DNA of 64,000 nt. Source: UBA6144 sp964399165 (GTDB lineage Bacteria > Bdellovibrionota > Bacteriovoracia > Bacteriovoracales > Bacteriovoracaceae). Both the position numbers and the translations under genes were made by a program. Where the stretch lies: the NCBI GenBank assembly GCA_964399165.1, contig CAYNPO010000012.1, positions 30,205 to 94,204 of the forward strand, read 5' to 3'. Shown here in pieces: positions 17,394 to 24,595 of the stretch (position 1 is its first letter; each line of letters starts with the position of its first letter). Below the pieces are notes generated by a model, which made no database searches, had not been told where the DNA came from, and worked only from the letters and a program-made list of their open reading frames with translations.

Positions 17394-18284
17394 TCAGTGG
17401 CAGGCGCGGGTTTCAAGTTGGGCGAGGATGTTCCTGAGGGTCAGGGAAAAGCGGTTCAGCCTGATGGCGTCCAACGAATTGCCCTGGCGTTGGTTCAGGT
17501 AGCGTTGGATTTGTTCTGCGAGTTGGTCCATTCGGTTGGCCTGGCAGGCGTAGGATTCGGCGAAGAGGGAGTCTCGAAGATCGCCCGCCACTTGCCCCAG
17601 CATGTAACCCAAGGCTCGCAAATAAGTGGGGACGGGGATGTTGGTGTACATGTTGCTGCGGTCTGCGAGGGTGCGCACGAAACGCCCGTCCAACTCCCTC
17701 AGGGATGCTACGGACAAGCCGACCGTGCGCGCCTCCATTTGTTGGACGTCGGTGCGGTGGTGACGGGTAGCGTAGGGGACGTAGAGTGGGCGGTCCAGCC
17801 GGTCTGCGAGTCCCGCTGTGAAGCCGAGGTACCAGTCGAAAAAATTCACCAGGGAGGTCGCCGCGCGGTCCGCGATCACATTGCCATCGAGGATGTCGTC
17901 CACGCCCAGGATTTGAGAAAGAGCGAGGCCCCGGCGCACGTAGCGGAGAGTGAAGGTCTGTGACTGCGGCTGGGGTACAGTCGCCGTGGTCGCGGCCCCG
18001 GTGAGGCCTCCCTTGAAGAGGGTGAGGGCTTCGGTGGCGTCCCCACGCAGGCCCCAGGATTCCCGGCCTTCCACGGAGGCGTCGCGGAGGATGCCAGAGG
18101 CTTGGTCGCACCACGCTATGAGGTGCTCATACACCACCGTGCCTCCCACGCCGCTGCCTCCATCACCATGGGAAGAAAGGGGGCCAGGACGGGTGGCGAG
18201 CACGCGGTCGACCACGGTTGGCTCGTTTTGCGCGAAAGCCGCTAAGGAAGAGAGCAGGAGCAGGGAAGTCATCATTCTTTTCAT
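17394..18284 (-). CDS. secreted helical-family protein (island paralogue B)
   Basis: A 296-residue exported protein (signal peptide MKRMMTSLLLLSSLAAFAQ), mostly helical. It shares AWCDQ, the segment around LRYVRRGLALSQIL, DRPLYVP and AESYAC with paralogue A. The LRYVRRGLAL segment corresponds in place to MRFALNRGMLL in the two larger proteins at 21228 and 22475. The cysteines in CDQ, SYAC and the final ACH are likely disulphide partners. It lies 21 nt after the TIGR02147 gene on the same strand and 27 nt before paralogue A, so the three are likely one operon. Function unknown. Confidence 0.65.
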   Translation of the reverse strand: MKRMMTSLLLLSSLAAFAQNEPTVVDRVLATRPGPLSSHGDGGSGVGGTVVYEHLIAWCDQASGILRDASVEGRESWGLRGDATEALTLFKGGLTGAATTATVPQPQSQTFTLRYVRRGLALSQILGVDDILDGNVIADRAATSLVNFFDWYLGFTAGLADRLDRPLYVPYATRHHRTDVQQMEARTVGLSVASLRELDGRFVRTLADRSNMYTNIPVPTYLRALGYMLGQVAGDLRDSLFAESYACQANRMDQLAEQIQRYLNQRQGNSLDAIRLNRFSLTLRNILAQLETRACH

Positions 18285-18305
18285 GTCGTTCCGCCTTGTT
18301 CAGGT

Positions 18306-19187
18306 TTAGTTGGTGACTTGGAGGAGTTGGATGCCCATCTGCACCACTTGATCGGTGCCTGTGGGCATGCTTCCGTATTTCTTGAGGATGTTCTCAGTCA
18401 TCTCCTGCATTTCTCGGCGCAGGTCTTCGAAAGTGGCCGCGGGGACGCTGAGGGTGATCAGCTGGGCCGCGCGCTTCTCATAGGGCTGATCCACCATGGC
18501 GGCGCTGGCGCGGGCGGCGAAGTCTTTGTGCAGGTTGCAGGCGTTCTTGAAGTTTTGCTTGGTGTCCTTATAGAGAACCACCGGATCACTTTGCACCAGC
18601 TTCCCTTCGGCACCCCGGGCGATCAGGCCCAAAGTCAGCAGGTCGGCGAGTCCTTCTCTGGCCTTGGTGGCGCTCACACGGCCACCCAGACGCCTGGCGA
18701 TCCACTCAGCGTCCTCCCGGAAATCTGAAAGCGCCACCATTTCGCGCAACACCACCAAATGCCATTCATTAAGAAAGCGCAGGTGGCTGTCCAGCAACGC
18801 GACGGGAACGGACTCCTGACCTTTGGCGGCGACCTTGAGGCGGTCGAAGAAATAGACTTTCTCCTTCTCCGTGTCGGCCTGGCAGAAGTGCACCATGTTC
18901 TCGAAGTACAAGGCCTCCTGAGGGGGGAGGGAGAGGGCGCGGGCGAAGCCCACGATGGACTTGGCGGTCAGGTTGCGTTTGCCTTTCACCACCAGACCCA
19001 AATAGCCGCGGGAGTTCTTCCCGAATCCCGCGGCGAGGGCAAAGGCGTTTTCGGAGAAGCGGGGGTTCATCTCCTTGCGGTGGTTATAGGCGTCTTTCAA
19101 GTAATCCCGGTAATCCAGATAGGAGAACACGTTGGGCCGTTTGGGGCCGGAGGTGGGGGGACAGTCCATGGGGTTGAGCGTTTCCAT
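18306..19187 (-). CDS. TIGR02147-family DNA-binding regulator
   Basis: This 293-residue protein matches the TIGR02147 family, known mainly from Fibrobacter and Bdellovibrio relatives: the N-terminal YLDYRDYLKDAYNHRK followed by a helix-turn-helix (FALAAGFGKNSRGYLGLVVKGKRNLT), then a helical effector part with the ALYFENMVHF and LNEWHLVVLREM segments. Members are thought to be transcription regulators of exported proteins, but few if any have been studied. The start is either 19187 or 19169; neither has a good ribosome site. A perfect 15-bp palindrome in front of it, shared with the divergent peptidase gene, is a fair candidate for its own operator. Confidence 0.82.
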   Translation of the reverse strand: METLNPMDCPPTSGPKRPNVFSYLDYRDYLKDAYNHRKEMNPRFSENAFALAAGFGKNSRGYLGLVVKGKRNLTAKSIVGFARALSLPPQEALYFENMVHFCQADTEKEKVYFFDRLKVAAKGQESVPVALLDSHLRFLNEWHLVVLREMVALSDFREDAEWIARRLGGRVSATKAREGLADLLTLGLIARGAEGKLVQSDPVVLYKDTKQNFKNACNLHKDFAARASAAMVDQPYEKRAAQLITLSVPAATFEDLRREMQEMTENILKKYGSMPTGTDQVVQMGIQLLQVTN

Positions 19188-19228
19188 GGGGCGGGTTATG
19201 GCACGGGTGCTGACAAGATGGGAGGGGA

Positions 19229-19243
19229 GTGTAAGTTTTACAC
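19229..19243. promoter_or_regulatory. 15-bp perfect palindrome, candidate operator
   Basis: GTGTAA-GTT-TTACAC is an exact inverted repeat with a 3-nt centre, lying midway between the divergent TIGR02147 and metallopeptidase genes. Its size and place fit a homodimer operator; the TIGR02147 protein is the obvious candidate to bind. A half site GTGTAA recurs at 20379-20384 in front of the next gene. Confidence 0.45.
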
Positions 19244-19250
19244 GCAGGTT

Positions 19251-19271
19251 CTGCTGATTCCCAGTCAGCAG
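19251..19271. repeat. inverted repeat CTGCTGA-N7-TCAGCAG
   Basis: Two exact 7-nt arms with a 7-nt spacer lie just before the -10-like box of the peptidase gene. The right arm's GTCAGCAGT recurs at 20364-20372 after that gene. It could be a second operator or an mRNA hairpin. Confidence 0.4.
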
Positions 19272-19277
19272 TAGCAT
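19272..19277 (+). promoter_or_regulatory. -10-like box TAGCAT, 6 nt before the start codon
   Basis: TAGCAT ends exactly 6 nt before the ATG at 19284, the spacing expected for a leaderless transcript. GGAGGG lies in the 6-nt gap, so an SD-led transcript from elsewhere is also possible. Confidence 0.4.
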
Positions 19278-19283
19278 GGAGGG

Positions 19284-20357
19284 ATGCCTATTGCCGGTCT
19301 CGTGCTTCTCTTCTTGTTCTGCGCCGATGCGTTCGCCGCTCGTTGGGCGGTGGAGGGGAGGCGTTTCGCGGCTCCAGACGCCCTCCATCAGTCCTCCACC
19401 ACCGTCTTGCGGACCGCAGCTGCGGAAATAGCGGCCCACCTGACCACCCTCAAGACGGATTATTTTCCAGGTTTCATCGAGGACACGGTCGTCATGTTCG
19501 GGCCGACCCGTGGGGTGGACGCTCTGTTCTTCCCCGCGGGGACTTACCAGGGGCCGTTGCAGGAGGAACTCGCTTCCGAGACGGTGATCGCGCTCAACCC
19601 GCGTCTGCTGAATAACCCCCAGCGCTGGCGGGTCCTCGGGCATGAGTTCTTTCATGTGGTCCACCACGCCCACGCTCCCCGTGAAGCGGACTGGGTGAAA
19701 GAGGGGCTGGCGCAGAAGTTCGAGTCCGAAGTGTATGGGGGCATCACCCAGGCGCACCTGCGGGCGGCCCTCTCCTCCTCAAGGCACGCCCTCGAGGAGC
19801 CCTTTGACACCGAGTCGCCGTCGGCGGAACGCTACGGCAACGCTTTCTTGTTTTTTCACCATCTCGAGCAGACCTGCGGCGTGGAGCAAGCGTGGCGGCT
19901 TTTTTTCGCCCTGCCATTGGGGACGCCGCCGGGACGCGGCTCCCTCCAGGCGGTCCTGCGCGGGCTGCAGTCTCCCGCTCCCGCATGTAACGATGCGCGT
20001 ACCCTCATGTCCGACTTCGTCATCGCGAAGCTCACCAACCAGCGGCGTGAAGGAGTGCCCCGGGCCCTGTGGCCGCTGCTTCCGGCCATGGGGGCTTCGT
20101 CGGCCGATGCCCAGGCGTTGGCAAGGCTGTCCATGCCGGAGCAGCGCCGGTTTCTGGAGCAGCTTCCCCCTTTCCTCGGATTGAAACTGCCTGCTGGCGC
20201 CTGGTCCCCACCTTTCTCGCCGGCGCGCCTGGCGTTGATGGGCATCGAGGTGCGCGCCTGGGACACCCGGCCCGCGATTCCGAGACTACTTCCATGGAAC
20301 GACAACGCACGGGAGGCGGCGCCGGGAGTCTTCCTACTTCTGTGGCGTGACCGCTGA
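19284..20357 (+). CDS. secreted gluzincin-type metallopeptidase
   Basis: The 357-residue protein starts with a signal peptide (MPIAGLVLLFLFCADAFA). The zinc motif HEFFH is at residues 120-124 and a third ligand, Glu140, is in KEGLAQ, the HExxH...E arrangement of gluzincin peptidases. The C-terminal 200 residues are helical, as in basic secretory protease and DUF-type zincins. It should be an active exported protease; the substrate is unknown. It is divergent from the TIGR02147 regulator across a region with two inverted repeats. The start lies right next to GGAGGG and 6 nt after a TAGCAT box, so its translation start is unusual. Confidence 0.78.
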   Translation: MPIAGLVLLFLFCADAFAARWAVEGRRFAAPDALHQSSTTVLRTAAAEIAAHLTTLKTDYFPGFIEDTVVMFGPTRGVDALFFPAGTYQGPLQEELASETVIALNPRLLNNPQRWRVLGHEFFHVVHHAHAPREADWVKEGLAQKFESEVYGGITQAHLRAALSSSRHALEEPFDTESPSAERYGNAFLFFHHLEQTCGVEQAWRLFFALPLGTPPGRGSLQAVLRGLQSPAPACNDARTLMSDFVIAKLTNQRREGVPRALWPLLPAMGASSADAQALARLSMPEQRRFLEQLPPFLGLKLPAGAWSPPFSPARLALMGIEVRAWDTRPAIPRLLPWNDNAREAAPGVFLLLWRDR

Positions 20358-20369
20358 CTCCCCGTCAGC
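20353..20369. terminator. hairpin GCTGAC-N5-GTCAGC at the stop codon
   Basis: An exact 6-bp stem overlaps the stop codon of the peptidase gene. No T-run follows. It may be a weak terminator or share the GTCAGCAGT element with the upstream operator region. Confidence 0.35.
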
Positions 20370-20467
20370 AGTTTCGGCGTGTAAAAAATTCATCTTGCCT
20401 GTGAAGGACCCGGGCCGGCCGTTAAGTTCCACCCGCCTCACCAAGACGCTTACAAGGAGCACCCTTT

Positions 20468-21202
20468 ATGTGGAAAACCCTGCTGTGCCTCGCCCTTCTT
20501 CACACCGCCGCCTTCGCCCAGACGCTGCGTCCCGGAGTCTACCGTGGCCCTGACGACCACCGCCTCTTCCTCCAGGAATTACCCGGCCGTGATGGCAGCT
20601 TCCTGGGGTTGATCGTGAAAGATGGCCGGCAGGCGGTACCCTACCTGGTGGACGAGTTCGCTACCGGCCGCTACGGGCTAATCCCGCTCTACAACCAGCG
20701 CAACTTGATCGGCGCCTCCAACTACACCCCGTCCTTGACGGCCTCGGTGGTCTCCGAGCGCAACGGCCTGCGCGTGAACGTCGCCCCCAACCCGGGCAAC
20801 AACACCGGCTTCAACCTCGCGCTGGCGTTCACCAGCACAAACGAGCGCACCCCTTGGCTGGCCTCCCAGCCGGGTAACTACACTTACAGTTCGGTCACTG
20901 GAAGCGGCAACCGCAGGCGCAGCACCACCCATCGTCGGGCGGCCACCCTCGGCCCCCAGGACCGCGCCCGTGAGTCCCAGCTGACCATCACCGACGGTGA
21001 CCTCGCCGGCAGTTATATCCTGCGCGAAGTACGCCCGGGCATGCATCTCGCCTTCCGCAGTAACCTGAGCACCACCGGGGTTGAAGTGGTGGAAGAGTCC
21101 CGCTGGGTCGTCGTCTTCTTGCGCGGCTGTCTGGGTTGGTCCAGTAAAATGGTGTTCATCGACACCTCTAACTGGAACCTGCGCGACTTCACCCTGAACT
21201 AA
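20468..21202 (+). CDS. secreted protein, unknown
   Basis: A 244-residue exported protein (signal peptide MWKTLLCLALLHTAAFAQ) with a strong AAGGAG site 9 nt ahead. The mature part looks beta-rich, with repeated short strands (LRPGVYRGPDD, GNYTYSSVTG, LAGSYILREVRPG), and has one cysteine near the end. I recognise no family; it might be a lipocalin-like or calycin-like barrel, but this is a guess. It follows the secreted peptidase by 110 nt and is 25 nt before the first large paralogue, so it is probably part of the plus-strand arm of the island. Confidence 0.6.
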   Translation: MWKTLLCLALLHTAAFAQTLRPGVYRGPDDHRLFLQELPGRDGSFLGLIVKDGRQAVPYLVDEFATGRYGLIPLYNQRNLIGASNYTPSLTASVVSERNGLRVNVAPNPGNNTGFNLALAFTSTNERTPWLASQPGNYTYSSVTGSGNRRRSTTHRRAATLGPQDRARESQLTITDGDLAGSYILREVRPGMHLAFRSNLSTTGVEVVEESRWVVVFLRGCLGWSSKMVFIDTSNWNLRDFTLN

Positions 21203-21227
21203 CTTACTCATTTACTGGAGACCTGCC

Positions 21228-22472
21228 GTGAAACAAATCATTCCCGCGACCCTGGCTGCTCTGTTCAGCCTCGGCGCTTTGGCCACCGAACTGCCCAACG
21301 TACCCGCGCCACGCGAGCTCACCTCTGGTGAGTTCGCCGAAGGCACCGTGACCCAGCTCACCGAGGCCGAAGTCGCGGAGTTTCTACCCTGGGCCCAGAA
21401 CGCCCGAAACACGCTGAACCGCGCGCTGACCCAAGCCCGGTCACTGCCCCTGCGCGACCGTCGCGCCCACATTGAGCGCGCCGTCGAGGGCGTGGTCCGT
21501 CGCTCCGGTAGCCGCCAGTACCAAATGAGAATGCGCTTTGCCCTCAACCGCGGCATGCTTTTGGTGGACGAGCTGGAGCGCCATGTGGACATGAACTCCC
21601 TGGGGGCCCAGGAAAACGCCCTGGACATCCTCCAGCGCTCCATCGCCGCGGGCCTGGCCTTTTACGAGACCGACTTGGCGTTCCAGCGACGCACCGAGGA
21701 AGGTAACACCAGCACCGTGGTGGAATACGCACGCTTTGGTGCCTCTTACATGCGTGAACTCTATCCAGCGGTCCTGAACGTGCTGGACGCCAGCGCCCAG
21801 TACCGCCTTCTCTACAAGCTCATCGAGATGGTGAATTGGGATCTTTCCCGTGACGCCGAAGCCGCCAGCTACTCCGAGATTATCGTCGAGGCCTACGAAC
21901 TGTTGCAAGGCCTCCCTCAGGCACCGGAGCGGGATGACCGCGCCAACCTGCGCATGATCCGCCGCTTGCATTCCTTGCGCATCATCGGCGCCGAGGCAAG
22001 GCCTAGCCGTAGGAACAATTCCTCGGGCGGCTCTATAGCCGTGGGCGACCTGCCGTCCTGCGTGCAGAGCCTGTCCAGCTCTGGCATGGGCGGGCAGAGG
22101 GCCCTACTGGCCTGCCGCCAGGAAAGTTCCTCCTCCTTCGTCCATTGCACTACTTCCTTGATGGCAGCGGGTACCAGTAGCACCAACGCCGTGGCCGCTT
22201 GCCTCCACGGCCACCGGGACTCAGCGTTCCCCGGCTGTGTGGCGAGTATCATGGGCCTGGGGTTCACTAGCGCCAGTTCCATCGAGTCCTGCCAGCACAA
22301 TTCTGCGCCTTCCGTGCACGATTGCACCCAGAGCCTTATTTCCGCCGGCGTGTCCTCCAGCATGGCCCTCAACGCCTGCCGAAATAGCCCTTCGAGCGAG
22401 TTCATTAGCTGCGTCACGGGGCTTACCCCCACCACCGGCGGTCGCACCGCCCTCGAAGCTTGCGGGGGATGA
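21228..22472 (+). CDS. secreted helical-family protein with ten-cysteine repeat tail (paralogue C)
   Basis: GTG start with CTGGAG upstream; 414 residues. A signal peptide (KQIIPATLAALFSLGALA) leads to a 255-residue helical head, then a tail of five repeats of about 28 residues from residue 274 on. The head is very similar to that of the next gene (shared PWAQNA, ALTQARSLPLRDR, RRSGSRQYQM, EMVNWDLSRD) and more distantly to paralogues A and B (ALNRGMLL and AxSY positions). The tail has ten cysteines at a regular C-x17-C-x10/11-C rhythm, suggesting a chain of disulphide-pinned units. It ends by overlapping the next ribosome site. No enzymatic motif is seen; an adhesion or binding role is inferred. 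Confidence 0.7.
   Translation: MKQIIPATLAALFSLGALATELPNVPAPRELTSGEFAEGTVTQLTEAEVAEFLPWAQNARNTLNRALTQARSLPLRDRRAHIERAVEGVVRRSGSRQYQMRMRFALNRGMLLVDELERHVDMNSLGAQENALDILQRSIAAGLAFYETDLAFQRRTEEGNTSTVVEYARFGASYMRELYPAVLNVLDASAQYRLLYKLIEMVNWDLSRDAEAASYSEIIVEAYELLQGLPQAPERDDRANLRMIRRLHSLRIIGAEARPSRRNNSSGGSIAVGDLPSCVQSLSSSGMGGQRALLACRQESSSSFVHCTTSLMAAGTSSTNAVAACLHGHRDSAFPGCVASIMGLGFTSASSIESCQHNSAPSVHDCTQSLISAGVSSSMALNACRNSPSSEFISCVTGLTPTTGGRTALEACGG
22047..22469 (+). repeat. five tandem ~28-codon cysteine repeats (protein level)
   Basis: Residues 274-414 of paralogue C repeat a pattern SFxxCxxSLxxxGxSSxxAxxxC five times. Cysteine spacings are 18, 11, 18, 12, 18, 11, 18, 11 and 17. The DNA copies have diverged, so the repeat is old or under diversifying change. 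Confidence 0.8.
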
Positions 22473-22474
22473 TC

Positions 22475-23770
22475 ATGAGAGCCCTTCTCCGAGGCCTATG
22501 CCTCCTTATTCTGAGCTTACCCGTCTTTGCCACTGACCTCCCGCAGGTGCAACCCCCGAGGGAACTGGTTTCAGGTGAGTTTGCCGAAGGCACCATCACC
22601 CAACTTACAGCCGCCGAGGTGGCGGAGTTCGTTCCCTGGGCCCAGAACGCCCAGAACCAGCTCAACCGTGCCCTGACCCAGGCGCGCTCGCTCCCGCTGC
22701 GCGATCGCTTGCCCCATGTCGAGCACGCCATGCAGGCGGTGGTCCGCCGCTCAGGTAGCCGCCAGTACCAAATGAGCATGCGCTTCGCCCTCAACCGCGG
22801 CTTGCTCTTGGTTGACGAGCTGGAGAGACATGTTGACATGAATGAGGTCGGCGCCCAGGAGAGTGCCCTGGACCTGCTCCAGCGTGCCATTACCGTGGGC
22901 CTGGCTTTCTACGAATCCGACCTTTCTTTCCAGCGTCGGGCGCAGAATGGCGACACTTCGAGCGTGGTGGAGCATGCCCGCTTCGGTATTGCGTTCATGC
23001 AAGGGATGTACCCCGGCGTGTTGAACGTCTTGGATGCCGGCGCCCAGTACCGCCTGCTCCACAAACTGATCGAGATGGTGAATTGGGACCTCTCACGCGA
23101 CGGCGAAGCCGCCAGCTACGCCGAAACGATTGTGGAGGCCTACGATCTGCTACAGGCCATGCCCGCCACGCCTCCGGCTGAGGACCGAGCGAGCCTGCGC
23201 CTGATCCGCCGGCTGCATTCCCTGCGGATCATCTCTGCACAGGTGCAAGCCACCCGGTCCCGCGGATTGCGGTCAAGCTATGGAGCGAGAAGTGGCGCAG
23301 GGTACGCGGCCTTCCTCCATCCCAGGGAGGGGATCTATTACTGCTATCCCGTGTCCAGTAGTGGCGAGCGCCTGGGGGCCTGGAGTTCCCCTGTGGCCCA
23401 AGCCCACTGCGAGGCAGGCTTCGCCGCTTTCCTCCATCCCAATGAGAGGGTCTACTACTGTTACTCCGTGTCCAGCAATGGCGAGCGCCTGGGGGCCTGG
23501 AGTTCACCCGTGGCCCAATCCCACTGTGAGGCGGGCTTCGCCGCCTTCCTCCACCCCAGAGAGCAAGTTAACTACTGCTATTCCGTGTCCAGCAGTGGTG
23601 AGCGCCTTGGGTCTTGGAGCTCCCCCGTGGCCCAAGCGCATTGCGAAGCCGGCTATGCCGTCTTCACCCATCCTCGCGATAGGAACAATTACTGCTATCC
23701 AGTGGCGAGGAACGGGGAGCGTCTAGGATCCTGGAGCACCCCGGTGGCCCAGGACCTTTGTCAGCGTTAA
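22475..23770 (+). CDS. secreted helical-family protein with four 39-residue repeats (paralogue D)
   Basis: The start at 22475 (MRALLRGL) sits after GGGGGA, which lies inside the end of gene C, so the two are coupled; ATG 22469 is an alternative. The 431 residues comprise a signal peptide, a helical head nearly identical in plan to gene C, and from residue 276 a tail of four 39-residue repeats with AAFLHP, YYCY, GERLG and WSSPVAQxHC. Each unit has two cysteines. The head/tail join is at the same place as in gene C although the tails are unrelated, which points to domain swapping after a tandem duplication. Function unknown. Confidence 0.7.
   Translation: MRALLRGLCLLILSLPVFATDLPQVQPPRELVSGEFAEGTITQLTAAEVAEFVPWAQNAQNQLNRALTQARSLPLRDRLPHVEHAMQAVVRRSGSRQYQMSMRFALNRGLLLVDELERHVDMNEVGAQESALDLLQRAITVGLAFYESDLSFQRRAQNGDTSSVVEHARFGIAFMQGMYPGVLNVLDAGAQYRLLHKLIEMVNWDLSRDGEAASYAETIVEAYDLLQAMPATPPAEDRASLRLIRRLHSLRIISAQVQATRSRGLRSSYGARSGAGYAAFLHPREGIYYCYPVSSSGERLGAWSSPVAQAHCEAGFAAFLHPNERVYYCYSVSSNGERLGAWSSPVAQSHCEAGFAAFLHPREQVNYCYSVSSSGERLGSWSSPVAQAHCEAGYAVFTHPRDRNNYCYPVARNGERLGSWSTPVAQDLCQR
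23300..23767 (+). repeat. four tandem 117-bp in-frame repeats
   Basis: Units at 23300-23416, 23417-23533, 23534-23650 and 23651-23767 are alike at the DNA level as well as in protein; the first three are the closest. Each encodes 39 residues with cysteines at unit positions 15 and 37. Copy number could vary by slippage or recombination. Confidence 0.88.
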
Positions 23771-23803
23771 TCCGCCCCTAAACTCTCGCTTACACGACAA
23801 AAC

Positions 23804-23837
23804 GAAGCCCCGCGTCAGTGGGCTTCTTTTTGTTTTT
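23804..23837 (+). terminator. intrinsic terminator after the secreted-protein operon
   Basis: GAAGCCC and GGGCTTC pair around a 9-nt loop, followed by TTTTTGTTTTT. It separates the island from the ribosomal operon. Confidence 0.88.
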
Positions 23838-23903
23838 GCCATCAAGGTGGACACCATCCTTTCAAGGTGTTAGCTTCCTCGGACATTTACCGGGTTTCCA
23901 CTC

Positions 23904-23928
23904 GCTCACGGCAATTGTGTCCGTGGGC
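23904..23928 (+). promoter_or_regulatory. leader hairpin before the S6-S18 gene
   Basis: GCTCACGG and CCGTGGGC (one G-U pair) close a 9-nt loop 23 nt before the start codon. Upstream, GGACA (23881-23885) can pair with TGTCC (23918-23922), an alternative fold. Leaders of rpsF operons in other bacteria are bound by the S6:S18 pair at a structured CCG; whether this is such a site is only a suggestion. Confidence 0.4.
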
Positions 23929-23951
23929 ATAATCATATCCCAGGAGGAACC

Positions 23952-24569
23952 ATGATCTACGAAACGGCGTTCGTCGTGAAAGCGGACGCACCCCAGGAGG
24001 CCGTCGAGGCCGCCAAGGCCCTGGTGGCCGACACCATCAAGCAGTTCGGTGGTGAGACGCTCATCAACGACGCTTGGGGCGTGAAAACCTTCGCCCAGCC
24101 CACCGAGACCGGCATCAAGAAGGGCAACTTCTTCTACACCATGTACAAGGGCCCGGGCACCATCAATGCCGAACTCGACCGCCGCTTCGGCATCAGCGAG
24201 GACGTGGTGCGCTTCATGATCGTGCGCCTGGGCGACGACGCCGACCAGGACGCCATCGCCAAGGGCTACAAGAACCCCAACCACGCCGCCGTGGCCGCCA
24301 CCGGCGAAGCCGGCGAGGAAATGGAAGACGGCGACAAGGAAAAGCGCATGCACTCCAAGCGCAAGTCCTGCTGGTTCTCCGCCAAGAAGACTTCCCCCGA
24401 CTGGAAGGACCCCAAGAGCTACAGCTGGCTCGTGAACGAGTTCGGGAAGATCTCCCCGGCCCGCATCACCGGCCTCACCCCCAAGTTCCAGCGCAAGGCC
24501 TGCGACGCCATCAAGCGCGGCCGCATGATGGGCCTCATCAGCTACACTTCCAACGAAGTGGCCCGCTGA
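23952..24569 (+). CDS. fused ribosomal proteins bS6-bS18
   Basis: One uninterrupted 205-residue frame encodes both small-subunit proteins. Residues 1-105 are bS6 (MIYETAFVVK, KKGNFFYTMYKGPGT, RRFGISEDVVRFMIVR). Residues 106-130 are an acidic/alanine linker. Residues 131-205 are bS18, recognisable from RKSCWFSAKK, WKDPKSY, GKISPARITG and KFQRKACDAIKRGRMMGL. S6 and S18 touch each other in the 30S platform, so a fusion is structurally sensible; they are normally separate neighbouring genes. The start has a very strong AGGAGG. An AAGGA site and in-frame ATG at 24348 inside the frame could also make free S18. Downstream order (DUF2232, rplI, dnaB) is the normal one. Confidence 0.92.
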   Translation: MIYETAFVVKADAPQEAVEAAKALVADTIKQFGGETLINDAWGVKTFAQPTETGIKKGNFFYTMYKGPGTINAELDRRFGISEDVVRFMIVRLGDDADQDAIAKGYKNPNHAAVAATGEAGEEMEDGDKEKRMHSKRKSCWFSAKKTSPDWKDPKSYSWLVNEFGKISPARITGLTPKFQRKACDAIKRGRMMGLISYTSNEVAR

Positions 24570-24595
24570 ACCTGGTGTGAGAAGGGAGTCCCCCC

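Noticed and set aside
23300..23767. Regular repeats that could suggest a CRISPR-like array
   Set aside because: The units are 117 bp, contiguous, in frame and encode a clear protein repeat; there are no spacers.
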